Translations under genes and position numbers: made by a program
From: Dendrolimus kikuchii
Lineage: Eukaryota > Arthropoda > Insecta > Lepidoptera > Lasiocampidae
DNA: 64,000 nucleotides
Direction of reading: 5' to 3'
Assembly (NCBI GenBank): GCA_019925095.2
Contig: CM034411.1
Span: 5,929,501 to 5,993,500 of the forward strand
Part shown: positions 31,181 to 41,575 of the stretch, piece by piece
How positions within the stretch are numbered: the stretch's first letter is position 1
How the letters are laid out: the number at the start of each line of letters is the position of its first letter
The notes under the pieces: generated by a model
What the model was told of the DNA's origin: nothing
Databases searched by the model: none
What the model saw: only the letters and a program-made list of their open reading frames with translations

Positions 31181-32010
31181 TCAGGGAGGGAAGTAATGCG
31201 CGTACCTGCCTCTCCGGGTGCCAGCTGAAGGCCGGCGACCTCGAGAAGACGCATTGGCACGCGCTGCAGGACTTCTCTCCCTGTCTCGTTCTGCGGCCTC
31301 CTTGAGTGACATTACTGTCTCGCAAAAAGTAACCGCAGCCCCCCAATTGTCGCTGCTCTGCAGCATGGCCTTGACCAAGTCGCAGAGCGAGTCGACTGGA
31401 CCTACGTGCGTCTCAAGTTCGAAACGCTGCGGCGCCCATGCGGCGCACTCGACAAGCGTGTGTAACGCCGTGTCGGGCGCGCCGCACTGGCGGCAGTCCG
31501 GGGAAGGCAAGCAGCCCACAATGCGACACAGATACTTATCGAAACATCCGTGTCCGGTAAGTATCTGTGTCGTCCTGAAGGTCAGGGTGCCGCTGGTGCG
31601 GTTCACCCATTCCGTCAGCTGTGGCCTGATTGCATCCACCGTGTAGCCGCCATAGGCCGCAGGGTTGTCGAGCTCTTGAGACCAGACGGCGATCATGGAG
31701 GCGGTTTCCCGCTTCCTGATCGCCTCGATTTCGACCTGACAGAAGGTCAGGCCTCTAGCTAGGGCATCCTGCCGGGTGCGGCGCACCACTGTCAGGACGT
31801 CCGCCTGGAGGTGCCAGGGCGGATCGCCTGCCAGGAGGGTGGCCGCCGTCCGCGACACTGTGCGATACCCCCGTATGGTCCTCACGGCCAGAACCTGCTG
31901 CGCCCGTTGCAGCAGGGTTCTGTTGTGGCGGTGAAGTGCAATGGACCAGACGGGTGCACCGTACAGTGCCATACTCCTCAGGATGCCAGAGTAAAGTTTC
32001 CGCGTCGCAC
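31181..32010 (-). pseudogene. R1-clade ORF2 C-terminal domain
   Basis: Open frame reading MALYGAPVWSIALHRHN, then RTIRGYRTVSRTAATLLAGD, ILTGHGCFDKYLCRI, and a CCHC-type zinc-finger-like block with Cys at CRQCGAPDTALHTLVEC. This order (post-RT thumb, TGHG motif, CCHC, basic tail) is characteristic of R1/TRAS/SART-type ORF2. It is joined to the RT part by a one-base frameshift near 32000. The basic tail after ERDRERSPAARANASSRG ends at 31181. Confidence 0.88.
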
Positions 32011-32840
32011 GGGCCCCCTACGTTGGGAAGCAGCCTCGAAAGTGCGCCCGCGGATTTGACGAGTTTGGGAACTAGCTGCTCAAAGTGCGCTTTGAACAGC
32101 CATTTCCCATCGAGAACTAGACCCAGATATTTCATTTGGGGCCCTACTCTAATGGCCACCCCTTGGACCGAAACGGTCAAGTCCGCGGGGGGATTGCGAA
32201 ATTTCCTATGGAACATGATGGCCTCCGTTTTCGCGGGGGAGACCCTCAAGCCCAGCCTAGCTATTCGATCTACGACAATCGCCAACCCGGCGTTAGCGAC
32301 GTCCACGGATTCCGCAAATGACGCAGCGCGTGCCGTGAGTAGGGTGTCGTCCGCAAAGCAGATCAGCCCTACCCCGGGTAGGACCGGAACCCGAAGGATC
32401 CAGTCATAACCTACGTTCCAAAGAATCGGCCCGAGGACCGACCCCTGTGGAACGCCGCACGCGACGCGTCGACGACCTACCTCGGGATTACCGGACTCAC
32501 CGCCCTCCCAAAGGATATGTCGATCCTGCAGGTACGCGCCCAACAGCCTCGTGAGGTACGGGGGGACTCCATGCGCGCGGAGCCCCTCCCTGATCGTCTC
32601 ATGAGGGAGGCTGTTAAAGGCGTTCGCTATATCTAGCGACACCGCAAGAACGACATCCTTCGCTTGGACGGCTTCGTCCGTTGACGTTCGCAGCGTCTCG
32701 AAGGCGTCCATCGTGGAGCGCCTCCGCCGAAACCCGAACTGCGTTTCTGAAAGCCCCGGCTCCACAGTGTCGAGATGCTTCACGAGCCGCTCCGCCAAGA
32801 TCTTTTCGAAGACCTTAGCGACCTCGTTCATTAGGTAACC
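32000..32840 (-). pseudogene. R1-clade reverse transcriptase, partial
   Basis: The frame contains GFRRRRSTMDAFETL, SLDIANAFNSLPHETI, GVPQGSVLGPILWN (32439-32456 for GVPQGS), FADDTLL (catalytic FADD at 32347-32358) and LGLRVSPAKTEAIMF, the ordered motifs of non-LTR reverse transcriptases. The catalytic aspartates are retained, but the N-terminal fingers, the endonuclease and ORF1 are absent. Large antisense frames (31936-32409, 32136-32321) are shadows. Confidence 0.9.
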
Positions 32841-33019
32841 CCAAGTGTACTTTCGCAATATGGGAAATGAAAAATATATATTCAATTCTATTTTGCGCAT
32901 CTATCCTTTTATTATTGTAATCATTTAAAATTTCAGATTGAAATTGAGTTTTGATCGTGTTGTTTATTAAGAGAATAGTTAGACTTTTTTGAACGTTTAA
33001 TTGAAAATGTTATTTTACC

Positions 33020-33150
33020 TTTTAAATACAAAGCTGACAAACAGGGAGACGACCCATCATATGAAAATGGTAACCATTGCTAATTGACGATTACAACACC
33101 AATGGCGAAACTAACGCGTTGTTAACCTTTAGGGTGTAATATATGAGATA
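33020..33150 (-). mobile_element. LINE tail fragment
   Basis: GCTGACAAACAGGGAGACGA, TGGTAACCATTGCTAATTG and TTGTTAACCTTTAGGGTG resemble the 3' end of a CR1-like LINE in reverse. Short and diverged. Confidence 0.4.
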
Positions 33151-33165
33151 GATATTTTTATCTAT

Positions 33166-33378
33166 GGAGAAACGGAGAATAATTCCATTTCTTCCGACCG
33201 CACGGTCTGTCGTAAGAGGCGACAAACCATCCCACAGCCAGGTGGTAGCGTAAGTTCCCATCTGGATGGCTACCATCTCTGGTCTAGACTACGCCGCCAT
33301 AACAATCTCGAATTGTGTTCCGGCATTAGTAACTAAGTTCCAGTCTCCGTTTAGAGAGAGGCGGCACATTCGTAACAT
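33166..33378 (+). mobile_element. SINE1, lacking 3' tail
   Basis: GGAGAAACGGAGAATAATTCC, GTCTGTCGTAAGAGGCGACA, TGGATGGCTACCATCTCTGG, AAGTTCCAGTCTCCG; stops before the tail segment, next to the MITE at 33391. Confidence 0.7.
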
Positions 33379-33390
33379 ATCGAGCCATTA

Positions 33391-34088
33391 CCGCCATTTT
33401 ATCGTAAGCGACATTTGGACCTAAGTATATTTTTTGTTGCAAAAGTTATTTTAAACTATTATTTTGCCTTAAGATTTTTTAGTTTCAGTTAGATTAGACC
33501 CTATTGAATCAAAAAGTAACTTCTTAAAAAAAATAGTTTAAAATACCTTTTGCAACAAAAAAATATTGTTACGAATTGCAGGACTCGAATTAAAATGCCG
33601 TTGGAATTATTATAGAATTTATTAGAACTATACAAACACATATAACACAGGTACAAATATAAATGAACACAATCAGTTCAAACGTAATGCACGATTCAAT
33701 AACACGCGCAAAGTCCGTCACTAAATAGATTATCGAATGTACACAAGTCTTGCCTCGCGGCTGGTTATTGCTCGACTGCCGATCTCTCCATTGAGCCATT
33801 GCTTTATACTGCACTGATACAATATGGCTGCCGAATTTCTTAGAATCAGCTCGACACACCTGGCTAATGACTGCCATAAAAGAGCCACAATACACAATGG
33901 CCCTGTTTTCTAATCAGAAATTTTACACACAAAGTAAACAAAAGAAGACAGTCATAAATAGTTTCAATGTTATTAGCACAAACGCCGGCGGGTAATAAAT
34001 GTGCTTTCTTTACAGGTATGCAGGTGGCCCAAATTGTAACAATAATTATTATATTTGGTTCCAAATGTCGCTTACGATAAAATGGCGG
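33391..34088. mobile_element. Palindromic TA-flanked MITE split by solo LTR
   Basis: Left arm CCGCCATTTTATCGTAAGCG and right arm CGCTTACGATAAAATGGCGG are perfect inverted repeats flanked by TA (33389-33390, 34089-34090), as for Tc1/mariner-type MITEs. A second inverted layer (TTGTTGCAAAAG...TTTTAAACTATT and its complement) shows the whole 220-bp element is a foldback. The LTR at 33567-34041 inserted in its right arm, so the MITE is older. Confidence 0.85.
33567..34041 (-). mobile_element. Solo LTR (LTR1 family), copy 5, nested
   Basis: 475 bp, TGTTACGAATTGCAGGACTC to AAATTGTAACA. Preceded by ATAT and followed by ATAA, a 4-bp TSD with one mismatch. Family blocks GCAAAGTCCGTCACTAA and GGCTAATGACTGCCATAAAA are present. 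Confidence 0.82.
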
Positions 34089-34325
34089 TAAAGACTCGAG
34101 GTTAGAAATTAGAATAGAGGGATGACATATAGAAGGTTGGGTTTGGAATTCTCACTTATCTCACGAAACCCGATTAGCTCAAGGTAACCCTTTCACGCCA
34201 TATCTACGATTAATACCTTACTCCTAAAATAAGAACATGACTAAACGAAAAACAGTGCGCAATAGATAAAAACACTGATTGTCTTTCATAATACCGGATA
34301 TCAGCCAGACTTCGTATAATTTTCC

Positions 34326-34560
34326 TTATCTTTTTTTTGTCCAGGATCCAGCTGAATAGCCGCAGATAGATGTTTCAGCGATACTGGGCTTGGTGGGCTT
34401 CCCAACTCCTGCGAGGTTCGACCTCGGCTCGATCGCTACCGGGGAATGACTCTATCGGATTAAGCCGTAAAAGGCTGAATGAACTAAGCCAACAGGCTGA
34501 AGTGATATCAATGGAGGCTCGTTATTGACTCCGCCGGCGGAGTCGATCCTAGTCTATCTA
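34326..34560 (+). repeat. GC-rich possible SINE-like repeat with palindrome
   Basis: Contains GCGAGGTTCGACCTCGGCTC (a perfect CGAGGT-TCG-ACCTCG hairpin, loosely B-box-like) and, at 34527-34544, the perfect 18-bp palindrome GACTCCGCCGGCGGAGTC. No second copy in the window, so class is uncertain. Confidence 0.4.
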
Positions 34561-34654
34561 GTTTTCCTTATCGTTCAAGGTTACCATCATTTATTCATCA
34601 TATGGCTAAAGCATAACTCGTATCATCACCTGCTTTAAAAGAAATAGAGAATAT

Positions 34655-35136
34655 TGTTACAAGTTGCAGGACTCGAATTAAAATGCCGTTAGAATTATTA
34701 TAGAGTTAATTAGAACTATACAAACACGTATAGCACAGGTACAAATATAACAGAACGCAATAAGTCCAAACGTAATGCAGAAGATCGTAATTCAAATACA
34801 CACGCAAAGTCCGTCACTAATTAGATCACCGAATGTACACAATTCTCGCCTTGATCGTGGTTCTCGCTCGACTGCCGAACTCTCCATTGGGCCATTGCTT
34901 TATACTGCACCGATACAATATGTCTGCCCGACCGCATGGACCGAATTTCCTAGAATCAGTTCGACACACCTGGCTAATGACTGCCATAAAAGATTTAAAT
35001 ACACAATGGGCTGTTTTCTAATCACAAATTTTAAACACAAAGTAAACAAAAGAAGTCCAAATGCGGAAAGGTAATAAAGTGTGCTTTTATGGTATACAGG
35101 TGTGAATCCACTTTTGTCGGCGTGTAGGTTGTAACA
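34655..35136 (-). mobile_element. Solo LTR (LTR1 family), copy 6
   Basis: 482 bp, TGTTACAAGTTGCAGGACTC to GTAGGTTGTAACA, with perfect TSD ATAT (34651-34654, 35137-35140). Two open frames inside are artefacts. Confidence 0.92.
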
Positions 35137-35159
35137 ATATGTATTAGCAATTGGACAGT

Positions 35160-35262
35160 CTTGTGGGCGTCCGTCATGAGGCGATCAGGACGGGGCTCCG
35201 GTCACACGGAGTTCCCCCGTACCTCACGAGGCTGTTGGGGGCGTACCTCAAAGAATATATGA
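35160..35262 (+). pseudogene. R1-clade RT internal fragment
   Basis: The plus strand reads HEAIRTGLRSHGVPPYLTRL then LGAYLKEY, aligning with HETIREGLRAHGVPPYLTRL, LGAYLQD of the 31-33 kb element. It is cut off on both sides, which is unusual for simple 5' truncation. It lies about 24 bp after solo LTR 6. Confidence 0.8.
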
Positions 35263-35364
35263 AACTTTATATTTGTACTACAACAAATTATATAAATTAT
35301 ACCATATTTTTAATCAAAAAATGAAATGTATTATATCTAAAGTCATCGTTTATTACTTACCACA

Positions 35365-35435
35365 CTACGTTGTTTTTATGTAAGCTAGCTACGTCATTGC
35401 TAAACAATTAATTTTAAATAGTGACGTTACACTGC
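35365..35435. repeat. Diverged repeat pair member (partner 28395-28470)
   Basis: See 28395-28470; same orientation, colinear match over about 70 bp. Confidence 0.5.
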
Positions 35436-35619
35436 CATAGACGACTCTTACATACGACGTCAATTCAACAGTAGTTCATTCAGTGCGGTAGTACCGCACT
35501 ATTAAGTAGATGATTAGTCAGATATTTTTATGCAATAGTTGTATATAGATAGGTACGTCCGTGTTATACGGATACAACAGTGTGGGCGATAGATTCGGTG
35601 CTGGCAGACCACCTTGTAC

Positions 35620-35945
35620 TTCTTCTTCTTCTTCGGCCAATCTCAGTCCACTGCTGGACGTAGGCCTCCCCAGGTACGCACCACATATCCTGGTCTCCCG
35701 ACTTCCTCATCCAGCCCCTGCCGGCGATTGCCGAGACGTGGTCTCCACTCCAGGACTCGTCTGTTCCATCGGCCATCGGTCCTGCGGTAAACGTGACCAG
35801 CCCACTGCCACTTCAACTTGCTAATTTTGCGAGCTATGTCGGTTACCTTCGTTCTCTTACGGATGTCTTCATTTCTGATTTTATCCATAAGAGAAACACC
35901 TAACATAGCTCGCTCCATAGCCTTGTACTTACCACGATCAAATCA
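35620..35945 (-). pseudogene. RTE-clade LINE (RTE2) C-terminus and 3' end
   Basis: Minus strand: ERAMLGVSLMDKIRNEDIRK, RTKVTDIARKISKLKWQWAG, RRTDGRWNRRVLEWRP, then a frameshifted ending around RPGYVVRTWGGLRPAVD. The 3' tail has a GAAGAAG run (35619-35634). I know the block KLKWQWAGH..RR.DGRW from RTE-type ORF2 of Lepidoptera. Related 3' ends: 57712-57880 (plus) and possibly 47945-47985. RT motifs are missing. Confidence 0.82.
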
Positions 35946-36390
35946 CAGACATTTTAAAGATTGGCCAAGTAAAAAACACCTTCTTTAATAAAATAAAATC
36001 TCTGAAATGGCGGGACCGATTTTGACGGGACTTTCACTGGTAGAACATAGGCTACTTGCAAAATTAGGGTTCCGCGAAAAAAAATCCACGTGGACAAAGT
36101 CGCGGGTAACAGCTAATATTAAATACAACTATGGGTATTCCTGCCTTTGATGGTTACGGTTTAGGAAAAACCTATACATAGTTATAAATGTTCATATCAT
36201 ACAGTTTGGGTTTTATTCCAAACGTGGACTTTTTGGGAATTACAGGGTTTCTAAATATAATAGCTTATTTTGTTATATTTGTATAAATATGTTTATATAT
36301 TTTACTGTATAGACTATAAATTGTTTTATACATAATATATATTCGATAGATGTAGGTCCCATTTCATTTTCTGAATACCTAATTTACATC
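35946..36390. other. AT-rich intergenic DNA
   Basis: No recognised gene or repeat. Confidence 0.4.
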
Positions 36391-36702
36391 GTTTTTTTTT
36401 ATTGCAGGAGATCAGCAGACAGGCAGACGACCCACTTGACGGAAAGCGGTTACCATCGCCTATGGACATTTGCAACACCAAAGTTGCTACAAATGCGCTG
36501 CTGCTCTCTTAAGGGAGACTGGAACCTGGTCACTAATGCCGGAACACAACTCAAGGTTGTTATGGCGACATACTTTAGACCAGGGGTGGTAGCCATCCAG
36601 TCGGGCAAATGCCCTACCACCTGGCTATGGGTTGTTAAGTCGCCTCTTACGACAGGCCGCCCGGCCGCAGGAAATTGTATTCTTTCTCCGTTCCTGCACG
36701 GA
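36391..36702 (-). mobile_element. SINE1 full-length-like copy
   Basis: TTTTTTTTTATTGCAGGAGA through CCGTTCCTGCACGG. One of the least diverged copies; an 89-codon frame across it is a SINE artefact. Confidence 0.88.
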
Positions 36703-36867
36703 TGAAATCGTTAGATTAGCTAAGAATTTTCATAAGGCCTCTTTTACTGAATAAGTTTTAAAATTTAAGATGAACTCCGTAATATAGTTTTCTACCAATA
36801 GTAAGATGAGATATTGGATAACAAGGTATAGAAGGCAGATTTTTTACTTAATTTTCATATTGTTACA

Positions 36868-37035
36868 ATTACCAGCTGCAGACGGTGAAGGAAAACATCG
36901 TGATGAAACCTCCTCCACTTTGAGATAACCAATGTGCCAAAGGTACCAACCAATTCGCCTTGGACAAGCGTGGCGGGTATAATGTTTGTTCTCCAAAGTA
37001 ATTGTGAAGCCTGAGCTCAGTAATGGAATGTTAAC
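36868..37035 (+). mobile_element. SINE2, 5'-truncated
   Basis: ACAATTACCAGCTGCAGACG, GAAAACATCGTGATGAAACC, AGATAACCAATGTG, CGCCTTGGACAAGCGTGGCG, CCTGAGCTCAGTAATGGAAT: the SINE2 body in plus orientation without the tRNA-like head. Confidence 0.7.
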
Positions 37036-37104
37036 TAATTATAAGATATAAAAATCATATGTGTTTGAATTGAAATAATGTTTCAATGAATATTTATTCC
37101 TCCA

Positions 37105-37235
37105 TACTACCCTGTATGGTGCGGCTTCATCTGCCAAAGTGTTAAAGATTTGTGACCGAAAGCGTCTTATGTAAAGCGTGAAACAATAACGTTATTAACG
37201 AATAGCCACATTAGTTTATATATGTTATAGACAAA
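37105..37235. repeat. Diverged direct repeat X1 (partner 48585-48710)
   Basis: GCGGCTTCATCTG, GTGTTAAAGATTT, CCGAA.GCGT.TTAT.TAAAGCGT, TTAACG.ATAGCCA.ATTAGT are shared in order with 48585-48710. I estimate roughly three quarters identity over ~120 bp. No coding; family unknown. Confidence 0.5.
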
Positions 37236-38334
37236 CATCGAAGCTCTGGCGCTCCTAGGTTTGACCAGTTAAACCTCAGGTCTGAGATAAAGTCTTAATC
37301 AAAGTCCAAGTAAATGATTTTTTTGCCTTTGACTAAGGCTTTTTTGTCTAATCTAGGAGAGACTAATTTATACAGTCAAACGCCGAAACTCAATTTCATA
37401 AAATCGTGGTTTGACCAGTCAGACCTCAATTAGCTATTGGAATGTGTTAGGTTGTAAGATTAGGATAATAAAACAACATTTTTAATTTTAATGTTTACTG
37501 TTTCAATATTATAATAAGCAATTGACAAATCCGAAATAGTAATTAAATTATTTATTCTTATTTTGAATTAGGATGACAGATATAAAAAAAACATTAGTCT
37601 TTATATTGACAAGGTGATGTGTTATGACATTTTCAATTGTATAATATTATAACATATATACACGTTATTTGACATTATTGAACGTTATTACCAATGTCGT
37701 ATCTCAAATAACGCATTAAATCCATCGCCATACCTGCATGGAACGGCCTATATCTTTAAGATAATGAAGCTCCCACTTTTAAAATTGTTAGAAGTACCGA
37801 TTTAAATACGTAAAGTTCACAATGATTAAATAGCAGATTTCAATCATTAATTACTACTACAATTATCTATTAGTAGGCATTTTATAAATCGCGAATGAAA
37901 TCGCGGGTTAATAGTTGTTAAATGACTTACAAAGCTTTCTACTAAGAATAACGCTGCAAGTTCATAGAAAAGTACACTGACTCACCATTCATCACTACGT
38001 CACTAGAGAGTGAAACAAGTGAGTGACTCATGCAGTAAAAGTATCGGGAACTATTGATTTTACGATGATACGTGTACACAAAATAAAATAATCTTGATTT
38101 TAGCTTGATTCACACGAATTCTCATTCGCGTATTCTCGTTAAAATGTGTGAGTCACCGTGTGTTGGCGCCAAATTCTTGACGCGACACTCGCCGCCATAT
38201 TTGATTGTATACAAGTCACTCTCGCGGCTTTGATTTTTTATTTCAATAATGCGACGAAATTTTGTTGTCAACTTCAACTGAGACTAAACCTTAAAAATTA
38301 ACTATATGCAAATAAAACTAATATTAAAAAAGAA
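37236..38334. other. Intergenic DNA, no gene
   Basis: Weak further parallels with 48710-48900 (CCATACCTGCATGGAACGGCC versus CCATATCTGCGTGAAACGGC). Includes GGCGCCAAATTCTTGACGCG near 38165. Otherwise unassigned. Confidence 0.4.
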
Positions 38335-38560
38335 AAGTCAGTCCCAGACCGCTGGCAGGAGGGAGCATTCCCAAAAAACTAGCCGTGTTACATCATTCAC
38401 TGAAATAGGTATTTAATATGTTGTCCGAAATAGACTAGCTTGTTTTGATCGCATGAGACATCTACCAGACATTTAGTTGTCTCAGTAAAGCTTGTACGCT
38501 TCAGACCCCCAAGTCTCAAGGTTTCCACCGCGTAAGCCATAGATAGATATGTGTACTTTT
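38335..38560 (-). pseudogene. NLR-C degenerate 3' fragment
   Basis: The minus strand retains remnants of ETLRLGGLKRTSFTETT-like sequence, GQHIKYLF and an LGMLPPASGLGLT-like end. The frame is broken by several changes. Confidence 0.55.
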
Positions 38561-38784
38561 TCCGATTGCTGAATGCGTAATTGCTTGATTACACATATTT
38601 CTTAATGTTATATAGCATATCTATAAAATGTGGATGACTTAGACATATTTTACATAACATAAATTTAATTTATCCTTTAAATATCATAATATAAATAATA
38701 TAAAATCGAAAAAAGTAAGTAACAAAAGCACTATACATATATAACCTTGAATATAAAGTAAAACATTCTAATTACGCATTATAG

Positions 38785-38972
38785 GAAAGAACTAACACCT
38801 ATAGTACAGGCTTTGCCTAGTTTAGGTGTTAGTATCCACTAATTTTACTAATTATTTTTAGTTTTCCCTAGCTATTAATTAGATTTACCTGTTTTATTGT
38901 AATAGAACTTTATAGCACCTTCTGTTATTGTTGTTACAATTCTGTGGTACCTAATAAACTATTTTATTATTT
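38785..38972 (+). mobile_element. Probable LINE 3'UTR with hairpin
   Basis: ACTAACACCTA (38791-38801) and TAGGTGTTAGT (38823-38833) form a hairpin enclosing AGGC-TTT-GCCT. The sequence ends CCTAATAAACTATTTTATTA. The phrase AGGCTTTGCCTAGTTT is common in insect LINE 3' regions. Confidence 0.4.
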
Positions 38973-40155
38973 TTAATATTATAACTCAAGCAATTACGAA
39001 GTTCTTCATAATTAAAACATTCATTGATGCCATAAAACAATATTCAATTAACCAATTATATTACAATTTAAATTTAGATAATGACAACACCTTTAAAACT
39101 GTTGATATGTTTTTAAATTCCTTTATTCATAGCCATATTGAAGAGAAGGGTGGAAAATTCTGAGAGAAAACATCAAGATGATAGCACTGAAAAAATGGTT
39201 TTAACGTAAATTCGCTTGAAAAAGATCCGTTAAGTAGTTTTTGAGATACAGGTTATATATATACTTTTTAGGGCTGTGTCGGCAATTGACGACAACTGAA
39301 CAGCTAAAGTTGAACAATTCCACGGAACTCTATATTGAGTCATGCACTTGACCGATTTTTTAAAATAAATTTATAACTAAAATGTATCTAAGCAAGATTA
39401 ATTATAATATAAATACATAAAAAATAAAGGAACAGACATTCCATTTAGTCGATCAATGTTAATACACAGAAGAACGTACGTCATTTCCGACATTAATATA
39501 CGGACGCGACCTTTAGTCATATTTTATAGGTATTCTTTCAAAGTCATTGTCAATAACTAGTATAAAGAACTGCTGGTTATATAATACATTTAAAATTTTA
39601 TTATTTAATGTAACTGTTACTGTCTTGACGTAAGCTGTTATGTATTAATTAATGTTTTCAAGGTGGCCATATTGGTAAAAACGGAAGCGTTATAAATTCC
39701 TTATTATCGTCCGTCCATATGTCAGAGTATGTTACATTCATTTTTGTGGCTAACTACTAGACCTATGCTTAGACCATTAATAGAAAGACGGAATCTCGGA
39801 CTCTCAAAGTGAAGCCGGCTAAAATATGGCGATCTTAGAATGGTATGCCGATCGCGCCGCAATGCGTTACTAGAATTCACTATTAAATTGAATTAAATTA
39901 ATAGGATTAGTACGGATTAAGGGGGAATTGTTTCCAATGAATACATTATTATTACCCACACAGACGCAAACAACGTGCATATTACATTAGTTTAAGCTCA
40001 CAAGTTTTTAAAAACTGCTTCATTTCCTTTCACGCTTTTGTTCACCATAGGTTCCATCTATAATTTTGTTTCGTCTGAGGAGCTATGATGAAATATAGAA
40101 GAAAGATATATTATATCTACGCATGTATTGTATCTATGTACGCAGCAGACATGTC
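38973..40155. other. AT-rich intergenic DNA
   Basis: No recognised gene or repeat. Confidence 0.4.
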
Positions 40156-40200
40156 CGCCTCAAGAACACGGCGGCACCGCGCCGCCGCGTTCTTGAGGCG
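40156..40200. repeat. Strong GC-rich 20-bp stem-loop
   Basis: Arms 40156-40175 (starts CGCCTCAAGAAC) and 40181-40200 (ends GTTCTTGAGGCG) pair at 19 of 20 positions around a 5-base loop ACCGC. Flanked by GCAGACATGTCC and GTGCTAGCGGCGCC. A MITE relic is most likely; a structured RNA cannot be excluded. Confidence 0.75.
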
Positions 40201-40469
40201 TGCTAGCGGCGCCCTCACCACCACCACTTGCGTGCGACGCGTACGGTACCTAAGAATATAGATGACACATATATGTATTTAAAACGTAGTAAGACATTGG
40301 TTGAGTTGTAAACAATTTCCATACAATCTTTATGTCTATAGACAATTTAACTACTTAAATATGACTGTACTCTTTTAAACCGTACGTAACATTTTTAGTA
40401 TGCTGTAGAAGCACGGATTACCTTCTGTGTATAAAACAGATGGATAGTCTGAAAAGAACAGAGGCGGTG

Positions 40470-40635
40470 TTCACATTTTTGACGTGATAACTTCTTATGG
40501 GAGGGTAAACCGCTTCGTTACGTATCGCGTTACGGCGCCAGTCTGTCTGTCTTCCCTTTCTCTCACGCATACGGCAGCGGTAGGCAGGCTAAGTTATCAC
40601 TTCTGTCGGGTGTCCCGAGACGCACACGTTTTTTT
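40470..40635. mobile_element. Inverted-repeat lepidopteran-type repeat
   Basis: GTGATAACTT (40484-40493) and AAGTTATCAC (40591-40600) bracket CGCGTTACGGCGCCAGTCTG and TTTCTCTCACGCATACGGCA, a phrase I know as a frequent lepidopteran repeat. TSD not determined. Confidence 0.5.
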
Positions 40636-40747
40636 TAATTGTTCCTATTTATTACCGTTTTGCAGCTCACACTTCTAGGTGTCTGTGTCTTATTTGTAAC
40701 TATTCTTCGAAGCAAACATAAATGGAGCAGATTTGAATACAGTAACT

Positions 40748-40865
40748 TAAAAAAGCCTGAAATTACAACGCCGCCGGCGCCACTCCGCCGCCGATTGAAA
40801 ATCTCTAGGGCGCCGCGCGTATCGCTTCACTTTTACAGCGCGGCGCACATGTCTATGGTGTTCGA
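40748..40865 (+). repeat. GC-rich repeat REP-O, copy 1
   Basis: Starts AAAAAAGCCTGAAATT, has CGCCGCCGGCGCC and ends GCGCGGCGCACATGTCT. Related to 61886-61960 and 62463-62545. Confidence 0.5.
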
Positions 40866-41030
40866 TTGTTTTTTTTTTTTGTACCGTACATAGCCAAATG
40901 ACAAAAGGTGTGGATTTACATTGTGGACGTACATTGTGCATGAAATAAAAAAATACTGCCACAACATCCTTCACTGTGCGCGGCTGGATAGACACTTGGC
41001 TGATTTTCATTTGTCAGTTGGATTACTTTT

Positions 41031-41290
41031 TTTTATGTTTATGGCTTGGCAACTAGGCCTTTAAGCCAGGCGCAGTTGTATTGTAGGCTATACGCCATTC
41101 AACGGAGTTCGTGTGAAAACTCGAAAGGCCACATTTGACTATACAGTTCACATTTCTCACAAAAACACATAATTACTACTCAAAAACTATCAATATCCTA
41201 CAACTATTGTTCAGTTTAGAGTAATTTTACACATTTTTAGAAAATAAAACTGCACTGCACAACATTTCCTTTCAGTTCCTGCCAAAAACT
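41031..41290. repeat. REP-K, copy 2
   Basis: GTTTATGGCTTGGCAACTAG to TTTCAGTTCCTGCCAAAAACT, colinear with 3221-3503, with small indels (e.g. an extra GTAATTTTACACATT near 41222). Confidence 0.65.
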
Positions 41291-41419
41291 CCTGGATTAC
41301 TTTTAAATAGCTGTGATCACAGAATGACTCAGATATCAAATGTCAGAATTTACAAAAAACGTTAAAACCATCATAACATTGGATCAATTAGTATTATATA
41401 ATTAAGAGTTATCGTATAA

Positions 41420-41575
41420 TTTTCCTATTTCCGACAATATGACGTAACTTAATGATGAAAGCAATACAGTAAATGGTAATTTACCTATTTGTATAAATTC
41501 TCGAAATACTAAATCATGAGCGTCACAACTATGACGAAGTCGTCGAGTGAGCTGGGCATACGTCACTAACAAAAC
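41420..41575. repeat. Diverged direct repeat X2 (partner 44328-44470)
   Basis: ATGACGTAACTT, TGATGAAA, ACCTATTTGTAT, TCTCGAAATACTAAATC, GCGTCACAACTATGACG are shared in order with 44328-44470. No coding. Confidence 0.45.

Larger units (their letters stand above)
30761..32840 (-). mobile_element. R1-clade LINE, 5'-truncated, with poly(A)
   Basis: GC-rich ~2.1 kb insertion in AT-rich surroundings. Poly(A) is seen as 16 T at 30761-30776, followed inward by a ~400-bp 3'UTR and then the ORF2 relic at 31181-32840. Truncation at the 5' side falls inside the RT domain near 32840. I could not find a TSD. R1-clade elements often insert site-specifically into rDNA or telomeric repeats; neither flank looks like either target. 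Confidence 0.85.

Noticed and set aside
31936..32409. 157-codon plus-strand open frame
   Set aside because: Antisense shadow of the R1-clade reverse transcriptase; GC-rich composition keeps the opposite strand open.
34412..34426. Possible tRNA T-arm (CGAGGT-TCG-ACCTCG)
   Set aside because: The loop does not fit a tRNA T-loop and no acceptor, D or anticodon arms can be built around it.
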